Source: Sphingopyxis lindanitolerans
Lineage (GTDB): Bacteria > Pseudomonadota > Alphaproteobacteria > Sphingomonadales > Sphingomonadaceae
Reading direction: 5' to 3'
Assembly (NCBI RefSeq): GCF_002993885.1
Contig: NZ_CM009578.1
Coordinates: 2,021,751-2,085,750 of the forward strand
DNA: 64,000 bases
The translations under genes were made by a program, and so were the position numbers. The notes below the pieces were generated by a model. It did not search any database. It was not told the origin of the DNA and saw only the letters and a list, made by a program, of their open reading frames with translations. Shown piece after piece: positions 46,572 through 55,270 of the stretch (positions within the stretch are counted from its first letter, which is position 1; each line of letters starts with the position of its first letter).

Positions 46572-46984
46572 ACGTCTTTCTCGATAAGGGCTTCGGCTTC
46601 GATCTCGACCTTCCATTCGGGGCGGATCAGCGCGGAGACGACGAGCATCGTCGCGGCGGGGCGGATATCCCCGAACACCGCACCGTGCGCCTGGCCGACC
46701 AGATCGGCGTCGGCCGCGTCGGTGATATACATGCGGGTGCGCACGACGTCGGCGACGCTGCCGCCGAGGGCTTCGAGCGCCTCGCCGATGATCGCCAGAC
46801 AGCGCGCCGCCTGCACCCCGGCATCGCCGGGGGTCGACGCACCGTCGGGCTCGATCGGCGCGCAGCCGGCGACGTCGATCCGGTTCCCCACCCGAACCGC
46901 GCGGCTATAGCCATAGACCGGCTCGAACGGCGACGCCGAGCTGTGATGACGGCGCGCCCCTGAATCCAAATGGCCGTCAGCCAC
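46568..46984 (-). CDS. RidA family protein
   Basis: A 138-residue RidA/YjgF-type protein: YGYSRAVRVGNRIDVAGCAPIEPDG, ARCLAIIGEALEALGGSVADVVRTRMYITD and KVEIEAEALIEKD. RidA deaminates reactive enamines and imines from PLP-enzyme products, so a place in branched-chain amino acid catabolism makes sense. The GTG start overlaps the stop of the preceding inhibitor-like gene by eight bases; a later start is possible. Confidence 0.85.
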   Translation of the reverse strand: MADGHLDSGARRHHSSASPFEPVYGYSRAVRVGNRIDVAGCAPIEPDGASTPGDAGVQAARCLAIIGEALEALGGSVADVVRTRMYITDAADADLVGQAHGAVFGDIRPAATMLVVSALIRPEWKVEIEAEALIEKDV

Positions 46985-47282
46985 AGGTGACCTGCGTGAT
47001 CTTGTAGGCGTCGTCATACATGACGTTCACCCGGTCCTGCCGATAATCCATCGTCATCGCCGAACGCGGCGGGCCCCAGCGCAGCGTGCGCGCGCCGGTC
47101 GCCTTGACGATCGCGCCGCCCAAATCCGGAGTCGCGGTCTGGCCGACGAAGCTCGCCCCGGCATCGGCGTTGCACGCCATCTCGGCGGGCGGCGGGGGGG
47201 TCGATTCGGCGGGGGCTTCGCTGGCCGCGCAGGCGGCGAGCGGCAAGGTGGCGGCGATTGCGAGCAGGCGAAAATCCATCAT
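46977..47282 (-). CDS. Peptidase inhibitor I78 family lipoprotein
   Basis: A 101-residue lipoprotein (lipobox LPLAAC, Cys near residue 17). The mature part matches Inhibitor_I78: ASFVGQTATPDLGGAIVKATGARTLRW, MTMDYRQDRVNVMYDDAYKITQVTCG. I78 proteins are small secreted protease inhibitors of mainly alphaproteobacteria; the target is unknown. The two ATG codons are tandem; AAGGAAAGGGAC before the first fits. It lies inside the valine operon without an obvious link to it. Confidence 0.85.
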   Translation of the reverse strand: MMDFRLLAIAATLPLAACAASEAPAESTPPPPAEMACNADAGASFVGQTATPDLGGAIVKATGARTLRWGPPRSAMTMDYRQDRVNVMYDDAYKITQVTCG

Positions 47283-47302
47283 GAGTGTCCCTTTCCTTGC
47301 CA

Positions 47303-47815
47303 TCAGGCACAGCGGCTATAGCGCATCGGCTCGGGCGCGGCACCCTCGCCATAATCGCGGCGGACGAGCGTCTTGCCGCCGTCCTCGACGGTCAGCTGCA
47401 TCAGCCGGTCCCACTCCTCGCCTTCGCCGCTGAACTTGTAATCGGCGACGAGGCGATCCGGACTGCGTTCGCGCACCCGCGCGAGATCGCCCGCCGATTC
47501 AAAGAAGCGCAGCGTCTTGGCATCGATCCTGAACGCGGTGAGGTCGGCGCCCGGCGTCGCCCGGCAATCGGCGGGGTTCAGCGCCCAGTGACCCTGAATC
47601 GCCGCCGGAATCGCCTTGTCGCCGGTGCCGATGCCCGGATCGGGTGCCGCGGGCGGCTCGACGGCCGGGTCGGGCGTATAGGCGAGGTCGACGGCGCCCG
47701 CCTCCTCCGCAGGCCTCACGGGCTCGGCAGTCGACGGCGCGTCGGGTTCGGGCGCGGCCTGCTTGTCGTCGCCGCCGCTGCACGCGGCGAGAAGAAATGC
47801 GGTGGCGACAATCAA
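47303..47815 (-). CDS. Lipoprotein of unknown function with repeat-derived upstream region
   Basis: A 170-residue lipoprotein starting at TTG: a short signal ending FLLAAC (Cys about residue 12), a Pro/Ala/Glu-rich linker and a globular part (about 75-170, WALNPADCRATPGADLTAFRID, RRDYGEGAAPEPMRYSRCA). No family is recognised; the end has two Cys. The TTG is preceded by GGAAGGGGAAAGG, which comes from a G-rich hairpin. An open frame extends another 41 codons upstream through this hairpin, with a poor Pro/Arg-rich sequence. I think the repeat was inserted ahead of or into the signal region, leaving the TTG start. Confidence 0.6.
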   Translation of the reverse strand: MIVATAFLLAACSGGDDKQAAPEPDAPSTAEPVRPAEEAGAVDLAYTPDPAVEPPAAPDPGIGTGDKAIPAAIQGHWALNPADCRATPGADLTAFRIDAKTLRFFESAGDLARVRERSPDRLVADYKFSGEGEEWDRLMQLTVEDGGKTLVRRDYGEGAAPEPMRYSRCA

Positions 47816-47821
47816 GCCTTT

Positions 47822-47902
47822 CCCCTTCCGGGGAGGGGTTGGGGTGGGGGTTGGAAACCTGGCGCAAGGCCGATGGCCCCTACCCCCTCCCCTGAAGGGG
47901 AG
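47822..47902. repeat. G-rich hairpins (family B) before the lipoprotein gene
   Basis: CCCC-TTCC-GGGG and CTCCCCT-GA-AGGGGAG, with GGTTGGGGTGGGG between them, match the element at 27021-27128. On the minus strand the first hairpin ends in the ribosome site of the lipoprotein gene. Confidence 0.7.
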
Positions 47903-48001
47903 AGGCTTTGGCGACGCGGCGTCGGTCTGAAGTCTCATCGTCTTTCTCCTTCGCCAAGAGAATGCCCGATGCTCGCCCCCGGTTTCATTCGTCGCGCCCG
48001 A

Positions 48002-49495
48002 TCACCCCATCGTCGGGATGACGAAGGCATTCGATCCGTCGCCACCGCCGTCGGGCCAGCGCGCGGTGACGGTCTTGACCTTGGTCCAGAATTTGACGCC
48101 TTCCATGCCGTGCTGGTTGGTATCGCCGAACGCCGAGCGCTTCCAGCCGCCGAACGTGTGATAAGCGACCGGCACCGGGATCGGGACGTTGATGCCGACC
48201 ATGCCGACATTGACGCGCGCGGCGAATTCGCGCGCGGCGTGGCCATTGCGGGTGAAGATCGCAACTCCATTGCCATATTGATGCTTCGACGGCAGCTCGA
48301 GCGCGGCTTCGAAATCGGCGGCGCGGACGATCTGCAGCACCGGACCGAAGATTTCTTCCTTATAGCTTTCCATGTCGGGGGTGACATGGTCGAACAGGGT
48401 CGGGCCGACGAAAAAGCCCTTTTCATGCCCCTGCAAGGTGAAGCCGCGGCCATCGACCACCAGTTCGGCGCCTTCGTCGGCGCATTTCTGGATCCAACCC
48501 TCGACCTTTTCCTTGTGCGCCTGCGACACGACGGGGCCGTAATGCGCCTCGGCATCGGTCGATACGCCGATTCGCAGCGCCTCGATCGCGGGGATCAGCT
48601 TGGCGCGCAGGCGATTCGCCGTATCCTCGCCGACCGGCACGACGACCGGCAGCGCCATGCAGCGCTCGCCCGCCGAACCGAAGGCTGCCCCGGTGAGGTC
48701 GTTGACGACCTGGTCGAGATCGGCGTCGGGCATGACGATGCCGTGGTTCTTGGCGCCGCCCATCGCCTGGACGCGCTTTCCGTTGGCGACGCCGCGGTTA
48801 TAGACATAATGCGCGATGTCGGACGAGCCGACGAAGCTGACCGCGCCGATGTCGGGATGGTCGAGGATCGCGTCGACCATTTCCTTGTCGCCGTGGACGA
48901 CCTGTAAAATCCCCTCGGGCAGCCCGGCTTCGAGCATCAGTTCGCCCAGCCGTACCGGCACGCTCGGGTCGCGCTCGCTGGGTTTCAGGATGAAGGCATT
49001 ACCGGTCGCGATCGCCGGGCCGAACATCCACATCGGGATCATCGCCGGGAAGTTGAACGGGGTGATGCCGACACCGATGCCGATCGGCTGGCGCATCGAA
49101 TAGACGTCGATGCCCGGACCCGCCCCTTGCGTATATTCGCCCTTCAGCACATGCGGGATGCCGCAGCAGAATTCGATGACGTCGAGCCCACGCTGAACGT
49201 CGCCGCGCGCGTCGGCGACGACCTTGCCATGCTCGCTCGCCAGCAGTTCGGCGAGTTCGCCCAGATGCGCCTCGACGATCCGCTTATAGTCGAACATCAC
49301 GCGCGCACGGCGCTGCGGGTTGACCGCCGCCCATGCGGGCTGCGCCTCTTTGGCCGCCGCGACCGCGCGATCGAGCAGCGCGGCGTCGCCGAGCGCGACG
49401 CGCGCCTGGACGCCGCCATTATTGGGGTCGAAAATATCGCTCTGGCGCGCGCTGCCGCCGGCGCCGCCGACGATATGATGATCAATCTGTCGCAT
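48002..49495 (-). CDS. mmsA: CoA-acylating methylmalonate-semialdehyde dehydrogenase
   Basis: MmsA turns methylmalonate semialdehyde plus CoA into propionyl-CoA, the last step of valine and thymine breakdown. The 497 residues include GITPFNFPAMIPMWMFGPAIATGN, GSSDIAHYVYNRGVANGKRVQAMGGAKNHGIVM, FGSAGERCMALPV (catalytic Cys, near residue 279) and PVPVAYHTFGGWKRSAFGDTNQHG. GGGAGACTCGGGAC precedes the ATG. It is the first gene of the minus-strand unit, divergent from a LysR gene with a 98-base spacer, so that regulator probably controls it. Confidence 0.96.
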   Translation of the reverse strand: MRQIDHHIVGGAGGSARQSDIFDPNNGGVQARVALGDAALLDRAVAAAKEAQPAWAAVNPQRRARVMFDYKRIVEAHLGELAELLASEHGKVVADARGDVQRGLDVIEFCCGIPHVLKGEYTQGAGPGIDVYSMRQPIGIGVGITPFNFPAMIPMWMFGPAIATGNAFILKPSERDPSVPVRLGELMLEAGLPEGILQVVHGDKEMVDAILDHPDIGAVSFVGSSDIAHYVYNRGVANGKRVQAMGGAKNHGIVMPDADLDQVVNDLTGAAFGSAGERCMALPVVVPVGEDTANRLRAKLIPAIEALRIGVSTDAEAHYGPVVSQAHKEKVEGWIQKCADEGAELVVDGRGFTLQGHEKGFFVGPTLFDHVTPDMESYKEEIFGPVLQIVRAADFEAALELPSKHQYGNGVAIFTRNGHAAREFAARVNVGMVGINVPIPVPVAYHTFGGWKRSAFGDTNQHGMEGVKFWTKVKTVTARWPDGGGDGSNAFVIPTMG

Positions 49496-49563
49496 GTCCC
49501 GAGTCTCCCATGAAGCGTTGGCGCCGAATGAGACCAATGCGCGCGCTTTTGCAAGGGATAGAC

Positions 49564-49590
49564 TTGCAGCATAAACCTGCATATTTGCAG
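49564..49590. promoter_or_regulatory. Possible LysR operator between mmsA and lysR-type gene
   Basis: TTGCAG occurs at 49564-49569 and 49585-49590, 21 bases apart, and CTGCA-TATT-TGCAG (49577-49590) is a palindrome. It lies just before the LysR-type start and near the mmsA promoter, which fits a shared operator. Chance cannot be excluded. Confidence 0.4.
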
Positions 49591-49593
49591 GAT

Positions 49594-50478
49594 ATGGACT
49601 GGGACAAGCTGCAATATTTCCTGTTCGTCGCGCGCCACGGCACCCTCGCACGCGCCGGCAGCGCGCTGCACGTCGATGCGACGACGGTCAGCCGCCGCGT
49701 CAGCGCGCTCGAAACCGCGCTCGGCCAAACTTTGTTCGAGCGCGCACCCACCGGCTTCGTCCTGACCGCGGCGGGCCGCGCGCTCGTCCCGCACGCCGAG
49801 GCGATGGCGGCGGCGGCGGCGCGCATCCATTCGCGCGAAGGCGAATCGGGATTGTCGGGGCAGCTCCGGGTCAGCGTCTCCGAAGGGTTCGGCAACAGCT
49901 TCATCGCGCCGCGGCTGGCAGGCTTCGTCGCGGCGCATCCCGAGCTTGAGATCGACCTTGTCGCCTCGTCGGGCTTCCTCGACCCGTCGCGGCGCGAGGC
50001 CGACATGGCGGTGCTGCTGGCGCGGCCCCGAAAAGGCCCGCTGATCACGCGCAAGCTGTCGGATTACAGCCTTGGCCTCTACGCGCCCGCCGCCCGGCCC
50101 GACTGGCAGGCGACCGCGGCCGCGGGGCCGCTATCGCGCGCCAATATCCCGGTGATCGGCTATATGCCCGACATCCTCTATGCGCCCGAACTCGATTATC
50201 TGGGCGAGATCGAGCCGGGGCTGCGCGCGGGCGTCCGGTCCTCGTCGATCCTCGCGCAGCGGCGGATGATCGCGGGCGGCGCCGGGGTCGGCGTCCTCCC
50301 CTGCTTTCTGGCGGCGGACGACCCCGCGCTGGTGCGCGTCCGGCCCGATCAGCTGATCGCGCGCGCCTTCTGGCTCGCGCTCCACCGCGACGTCGCGCCG
50401 CAACCGCGCATCCGCGCCTTCATCGACTGGCTCGATGCCGAGGTGCGCGACAGCCGGGGACTGCTGGTGCCCGGTTGA
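49594..50478 (+). CDS. LysR family transcriptional regulator
   Basis: A 294-residue LysR-type regulator: N-terminal winged HTH (DWDKLQYFLFVARHGTLARAGSALHVDATTVSRRVSALETALG, about residues 1-60) and a LysR effector-binding domain (about 90-290; LRVSVSEGFGNSFIAP, DMAVLLARPRKGPLI). Divergent from mmsA, it probably controls the valine operon, sensing a pathway intermediate. No strong ribosome site is visible; the start ATG agrees with the family N terminus. No other regulator is close. Confidence 0.9.
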   Translation: MDWDKLQYFLFVARHGTLARAGSALHVDATTVSRRVSALETALGQTLFERAPTGFVLTAAGRALVPHAEAMAAAAARIHSREGESGLSGQLRVSVSEGFGNSFIAPRLAGFVAAHPELEIDLVASSGFLDPSRREADMAVLLARPRKGPLITRKLSDYSLGLYAPAARPDWQATAAAGPLSRANIPVIGYMPDILYAPELDYLGEIEPGLRAGVRSSSILAQRRMIAGGAGVGVLPCFLAADDPALVRVRPDQLIARAFWLALHRDVAPQPRIRAFIDWLDAEVRDSRGLLVPG

Positions 50479-50491
50479 TGTCGCGCGCCGG

Positions 50492-51508
50492 TCAGAACTG
50501 ATAGGCGAGCCCGGCGCCCGCGAGCCACTGGTCGCGGGCGCCGGCGACATCGACGATCGGCGAGGTCGCAAAGCGGCTCGTCATCCGGCCATATTGCGCG
50601 CCGCCGAGCAGCACGAAGCCCTTGCGAAGATCGCCCGACAGCGCATAGGCGCCGGCCATGCCGATCGTATATTTGCCGAGCGTCGCCTTGCGGCCCGCCC
50701 CGGTATAGACGGGCAGCCCGCTCGCGGCGCTGCCGACGGGATCGATGTCGAAATAATAGCGGCCGAAGCCCTTGCCATAGACGTTGAAAGACGCCGAAAC
50801 GCCGAGATAGGCGCGCTTCGACAGCGGCGTGCCATAATCGATCGTCGGCGAGACGACCCAACTGCCGTGCCGGCCGCTGATGTCCTTGAGCCCGACGACG
50901 CGGAAACCGATCTGGTCATAGCGGCTGGTGAAGACGCCCGACTGGGTGATACCCGCCGAAAGGCCGAGTTCGACCGCCATCTTGCGCTCGCCGAGCGCTT
51001 CGACCTGCGCGTCCTTGATGCGCCCGGTGCGGTCGCCGCGAAGATTGATGATCGGGCCGAATTTGATGTCGGTCCGTTGCCCGCGCTTCTGGCGCACCAG
51101 ATCGACCTGGAAATTGGTGCCCCGGGTCGAAAAACTATAGCCCTTGTAGCGCCCGCGAAAATAGACGGCGGGAAGCAGGCTGCGCTCGTCCGAGCCATTG
51201 TAGCTCGGCACGGTGACCACCCCCGCGGCCAGCGCGAAATAGTCACGCGCATAGCGGCGGTCCTGATGATCGTCCTCCGGTCGCGCGGCGGGAAGCAGGA
51301 TATTCTCGTCGATGTCGCCCGTGTCCTGCGCGAAACGCACCGGCGCATCGACGCGCGCATCGACCGGCGACGGGTCGATGGTGATCGGCGGTTCGGGGGG
51401 GCGCGCCGCGTCTTCGGCGGCGGCCGGCGCCGCGAATATGGCGAGGGCGGTCAGGACCGGCGCCATGCGGAAGAAGCGGAAGAGCGACGTCAAATCGGGC
51501 ATATCCAT
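50492..51508 (-). CDS. MipA/OmpV family outer membrane protein
   Basis: A 338-residue beta-barrel protein with a signal peptide (ALAIFAAPAAAED) and the MipA/OmpV domain (about residues 95-338; SYNGSDERSLLPAVYFRGRYKGYSF, YGTPLSKRAYLGVSASF, GLAYQF at the end with the terminal aromatic). The barrel is built of many short strands. Family members scaffold peptidoglycan enzymes (MipA) or act as outer-membrane porin-like proteins; no exact role is clear. Two in-frame starts, six bases apart, are possible. It is convergent with the LysR gene. Confidence 0.9.
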   Translation of the reverse strand: MDMPDLTSLFRFFRMAPVLTALAIFAAPAAAEDAARPPEPPITIDPSPVDARVDAPVRFAQDTGDIDENILLPAARPEDDHQDRRYARDYFALAAGVVTVPSYNGSDERSLLPAVYFRGRYKGYSFSTRGTNFQVDLVRQKRGQRTDIKFGPIINLRGDRTGRIKDAQVEALGERKMAVELGLSAGITQSGVFTSRYDQIGFRVVGLKDISGRHGSWVVSPTIDYGTPLSKRAYLGVSASFNVYGKGFGRYYFDIDPVGSAASGLPVYTGAGRKATLGKYTIGMAGAYALSGDLRKGFVLLGGAQYGRMTSRFATSPIVDVAGARDQWLAGAGLAYQF

Positions 51509-51663
51509 CCTATGTTCTTGCCCCTCTCGCTGCGGTGTATGGGATTGTCGGGGCAATGCAAAGGCTTCGTCTTGCCGGGGACGGCTTTTCGCTCCATCGT
51601 GGCTTTCATGCATCCGCCTGCCTTTCCTTTCGCCCTGTCCGCACGAACCGGCATCGGGTCCCG

Positions 51664-51909
51664 ATGAGCCGCGCTGGGCGCTTCATCGGCTATGCGCTGA
51701 TCGCGAGCGCGGCGCTGATCGCGGTGCTGGTGCGGCGCGGGGCGATCGGACCGTTTCCGGTGATCGCGGTCGTGCTGCTGCTCGGCATGGTCGGGGCCAT
51801 GCTGGTGATCACCGATCTGATGGTCCGCGGGCTTTATGCGCAGATCGGCACGGCAAAAGCGGCCGGGGAAGAGAAGGAAGGGGAGGAGAATGACTCCCGC
51901 TTTCCGTGA
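51664..51909 (+). CDS. Small two-helix membrane protein of unknown function
   Basis: An 81-residue protein with two membrane helices (about residues 8-26 and 32-54), then a charged Lys/Glu tail ([18 protein letters not shown]). The coding frame is clear, but the ribosome site is weak and no family is recognised. It lies upstream of dxs with a short hairpin after it and could be cotranscribed with it. Confidence 0.5.
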   Translation: MSRAGRFIGYALIASAALIAVLVRRGAIGPFPVIAVVLLLGMVGAMLVITDLMVRGLYAQIGTAKAAGEEKEGEENDSRFP

Positions 51910-51930
51910 AGGCTGGCCGATGGGCAGGCT

Positions 51931-51949
51931 GGCCGCCCCGGCCCTTTTT
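51931..51949 (+). terminator. Weak hairpin before dxs
   Basis: GGCCG-CCC-CGGCC followed by CTTTTT. A 5-bp stem with a T-tract is a marginal intrinsic terminator, possibly after the small membrane-protein gene and before dxs. Confidence 0.35.
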
Positions 51950-51986
51950 GTTCGACAGTTTCTGCGGTTACCAGTATGACGGCGCG

Positions 51987-53915
51987 ATGACCGATCGTCC
52001 GTCAACACCGCTGCTCGACACGGTGGATGTCCCCGCCGACCTCCGCAAGCTGAAGCCCGAAGACCTCCGCCAGTTCGCCGACGAGCTGCGCGCCGAGATG
52101 ATTTCGGCGGTCGGGACGACCGGCGGCCATCTGGGTTCGGGGCTGGGTGTCGTCGAGCTGACGACCGCGCTCCATTATGTGTTCGACACGCCGCGCGACA
52201 AGATCGTCTGGGACGTCGGGCACCAATGCTATCCGCACAAGATCATCACCGGCCGCCGCGACCGCATCCGCACCCTGCGCACCGGCGGCGGCTTGTCGGG
52301 CTTCACCAAGCGCAGCGAGAGCGAATATGACCCGTTCGGCGCCGCGCATTCGTCGACCTCGATCAGCGCCGCGCTCGGTTTCGCGATCGCGAACAAGCTC
52401 AAGGACGAGCCCGGCCGCGCGATCGCGGTGATCGGCGACGGGTCGATGTCGGCGGGCATGGCCTATGAGGCGATGAACAACGCTGCCGCCGCGGGCAACC
52501 GGCTGATCGTCATCCTCAACGACAATGACATGTCGATCGCGCCGCCGGTGGGCGGGCTGTCGGCCTATCTCGCCAAGCTCGTCTCGTCGCGGCCGTTCGT
52601 CGAGCTGCGCGAGATCGCGCGGCGTTTCGCGCGCAAGCTGCCGCAGCCGCTCCACAAGGCGGCGAAAAAGACCGACGAATTCGCGCGCGGCATGGCGATG
52701 GGCGGCACCTTGTTCGAGGAACTCGGCTTTTATTATGTCGGGCCGATCGACGGGCATAATCTCGACCATCTGATCCCGGTGCTCGAAAATGTCCGCGACA
52801 GCGACCACGGCCCGGTACTGATCCATGCGGTGACGATGAAGGGCAAGGGCTATGCCCCCGCCGAGGCGGCGGCCGACAAATATCATGGCGTCCAGAAATT
52901 CGACGTCATCACCGGGGTGCAGGCGAAAGCGCCGCCGGGGCCGCCCGCCTATCAGAATGTGTTCGGCGAGACGCTGGCGAAGCTCGCCGACACCGACAAA
53001 AGGATCGTCGCGATCACCGCGGCGATGCCGTCGGGAACCGGGGTCGATAAATTCGCGGCCGCGCACCCCGACCGCAGCTTCGACGTCGGCATCGCCGAAC
53101 AGCATGCGGTGACCTTCGCGGCCGGGCTCGCGGCGCAGGGGATGCGGCCGTTCGCGGCGATCTATTCGACCTTCCTCCAACGCGCCTATGACCAGGTCGT
53201 CCACGATGTCGCGATCCAGAATCTGCCGGTGCGCTTCGCGATCGACCGCGCCGGGCTCGTCGGCGCCGACGGATCGACCCACGCGGGTTCGTTCGACGTC
53301 ACCTATCTGGCGACGCTGCCCAATTTCGTCGTGATGGCGGCGGCCGACGAGGCGGAGCTGGTCCACATGACCTATACCGCCGCCGAATATGACGATGGCC
53401 CGATCGCCTTTCGCTATCCGCGCGGCGGTGGCACCGGCGTGGCGCTGCCCGCGGTGCCGCAGAAGCTGGCGATCGGCAAGGGCCGCGTCGTGCGGGCGGG
53501 CAAGACGGTCGCGATCCTGTCGCTCGGCACCCGGCTCGCCGAGGCGCTGAAGGCAGCCGACACGCTCGAAGCGCGCGGGCTGTCGACCAGCGTCATCGAT
53601 CTGCGCTTCGCCAAGCCGCTCGACGAGGAACTGATCCGCAAGACGCTTGCCGCGCATGAGGTCTGCGTGACGATCGAGGAAGGCAGCATCGGCGGGCTTG
53701 GCGCGCATGTGCTGACGCTGGCGAGCGACGAAGGACTGATCGACACCGGGCTGAAACTGCGCACGATGCGGCTTCCCGATATGTTCCAGGACCAGGACAA
53801 GCCCGAGGCGCAATATGACGAAGCCGGGCTCAACGCGCCGCAGATCGTCGATACCGTCCTGAAGGCGCTGCGCCACAACAGCGCCGGGGTCGAAGAGGCC
53901 GGGGCGCGGGCGTAA
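51987..53915 (+). CDS. dxs: 1-deoxy-D-xylulose-5-phosphate synthase
   Basis: DXS makes 1-deoxyxylulose-5-phosphate from pyruvate and glyceraldehyde-3-phosphate with thiamine diphosphate, the first step of the MEP isoprenoid path. The 642 residues include [41 protein letters not shown], the thiamine motif [16 protein letters not shown] (about residue 150) and [24 protein letters not shown] (catalytic Glu, near 370) and the C-terminal transketolase domain. Start and length fit. It supplies precursors of carotenoids and quinones; no carotenoid genes are in the window. Confidence 0.96.
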   Translation: MTDRPSTPLLDTVDVPADLRKLKPEDLRQFADELRAEMISAVGTTGGHLGSGLGVVELTTALHYVFDTPRDKIVWDVGHQCYPHKIITGRRDRIRTLRTGGGLSGFTKRSESEYDPFGAAHSSTSISAALGFAIANKLKDEPGRAIAVIGDGSMSAGMAYEAMNNAAAAGNRLIVILNDNDMSIAPPVGGLSAYLAKLVSSRPFVELREIARRFARKLPQPLHKAAKKTDEFARGMAMGGTLFEELGFYYVGPIDGHNLDHLIPVLENVRDSDHGPVLIHAVTMKGKGYAPAEAAADKYHGVQKFDVITGVQAKAPPGPPAYQNVFGETLAKLADTDKRIVAITAAMPSGTGVDKFAAAHPDRSFDVGIAEQHAVTFAAGLAAQGMRPFAAIYSTFLQRAYDQVVHDVAIQNLPVRFAIDRAGLVGADGSTHAGSFDVTYLATLPNFVVMAAADEAELVHMTYTAAEYDDGPIAFRYPRGGGTGVALPAVPQKLAIGKGRVVRAGKTVAILSLGTRLAEALKAADTLEARGLSTSVIDLRFAKPLDEELIRKTLAAHEVCVTIEEGSIGGLGAHVLTLASDEGLIDTGLKLRTMRLPDMFQDQDKPEAQYDEAGLNAPQIVDTVLKALRHNSAGVEEAGARA

Positions 53916-53976
53916 CGCGCCGATGGCAACCGAATCGCGATCGGCCGTCGAAGCGATGGTATCGCGGGCAACCAAA

Positions 53977-53994
53977 TTGTCGCACTTTGTCGCA
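53977..53994. promoter_or_regulatory. Direct repeat TTGTCGCA before the efflux operon
   Basis: TTGTCGCA occurs twice (53977-53984 and 53987-53994) with a 10-base period, about one DNA turn, roughly 90 bases before the efflux adaptor gene. It could be an operator. No TetR gene is adjacent. Confidence 0.3.
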
Positions 53995-54085
53995 AAACCC
54001 CGAAACCGCTTGCATGGGTTCGGGCGTTCGGCTGAATAGCGCCAACTCCCCAGCCGCCCGGCACAACCCAAGACCGGATATTCTG

Positions 54086-55264
54086 ATGACGATGAAAAGG
54101 CCGATGCTCCTGATCGGGGCCCTGTGCATCGCGACGCTTTCGCTCGGCGCCTGTTCGGACAAGGATGCGAAGGGGGGCAACCGCACCCCCGAGGTCGGCT
54201 ATGTGGTCGTCAGCCAGGAGGCGGTGCCGGTATCGACCTCGCTCGGCGGACGCACCGTCGCTTTCGAGACGAGCGAAGTGCGGCCGCAGGTGAATGGCGT
54301 CATCCGCCGCCGCCTGTTCACCGAGGGCGGCTTCGTGCGCGCCGGCCAGCCGCTCTATCAGATCGACGCGAGCCTTTATCAGGCGGCGGTCGACCAGGCC
54401 GAAGCGAACCTCGCCAGCGCACGGGCCAGCGCGCAGGCGGCCGAGGAGAAAGCGAAGCGCTTCGCGCCGCTCGCCAGGATCCAGGCGGTCGCCGAGCAGG
54501 ATTATAGCGACGCGCTGGCGCAGGCACGCAGCGCGCGCGCCGCGGTGGCGCAAAATGCCGCCGCGCTCGAAACCGCACGGATCAACCTGCGCTATACCCA
54601 TGTGTCGGCGCCGATCAGCGGGCGCATCGGCCGCAGCCTCGTCACGCCGGGCGGGCTGGTCAGCGCCAGCCAGGCGACCCCGCTCGCGGTGATCCAGCAG
54701 GCCGATCCCATCTATGTCGACATGCAGCAGTCGAGCGCCGACCTCACCCGGCTGCGCCAGGCGCTCGCAAGCGGCGGGGTGCTGCCGGGCAGCACGTCGG
54801 TGCGGCTGAAGCTGGAGGATGGCAGCGACTATGCCCTTCCCGGCACGGTGCAATTTTCGGAAGTGACGGTCAGCGAGGCAACCGGCACCGTGACGCTGCG
54901 CGCGCGCTTTCCCAATCCCGACGGGCTGCTGCTTCCCGGCATGTTCGTGACCGCGCTGTTCGACCAGGCGATCAACCCGGCCGCGATCCTCGTGCCGCAG
55001 GCGGCGGTGCAGCGCGATTTCGACGGGTCGGCCTTCGTCTATCTGGTCGGCAAGGACAATAAGGCCGCGCGGCGCAAGATCGTCGCCGAGCGCACGGTCG
55101 GGGCGAACTGGGTCGTCACCGACGGGCTGAAACCCGGCGACAAGGTCATCAGCCAGGGGGTCGGCAACCTCAAGCAGGGCGCGCCGATCAAGCCGGTTCC
55201 GGCGAGCAGTCCGCAGCGTTTGGGGGCACCCGCTGACAAAGGCGCCGCGGCGAAAGGTCAATAA
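54086..55264 (+). CDS. RND efflux periplasmic adaptor (membrane-fusion protein)
   Basis: A 392-residue lipoprotein (lipobox LSLGAC, Cys near residue 23) that links the RND pump with the outer-membrane channel. It shows the biotinyl-lipoyl-like segment (VRPQVNGVIRRRLFTEGGFVRAGQPLYQID), an alpha-helical hairpin (YQAAVDQAEANLASARASAQ, AALETARINLRYTHVSAPISGRIGRS) and the MacA/AcrA-type barrel (PGMFVTALFDQAINPAAILVPQAAVQRD). First gene of an adaptor-pump-channel operon; spacing to the pump is 6 bases. It probably exports antibiotics, solvents or toxic metabolites. Confidence 0.93.
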   Translation: MTMKRPMLLIGALCIATLSLGACSDKDAKGGNRTPEVGYVVVSQEAVPVSTSLGGRTVAFETSEVRPQVNGVIRRRLFTEGGFVRAGQPLYQIDASLYQAAVDQAEANLASARASAQAAEEKAKRFAPLARIQAVAEQDYSDALAQARSARAAVAQNAAALETARINLRYTHVSAPISGRIGRSLVTPGGLVSASQATPLAVIQQADPIYVDMQQSSADLTRLRQALASGGVLPGSTSVRLKLEDGSDYALPGTVQFSEVTVSEATGTVTLRARFPNPDGLLLPGMFVTALFDQAINPAAILVPQAAVQRDFDGSAFVYLVGKDNKAARRKIVAERTVGANWVVTDGLKPGDKVISQGVGNLKQGAPIKPVPASSPQRLGAPADKGAAAKGQ

Positions 55265-55270
55265 CCCCCG

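Noticed and set aside
52002..54071. A 689-codon open frame on the minus strand over dxs
   Set aside because: Same reason: antisense to a certain gene, low-complexity composition, no family.
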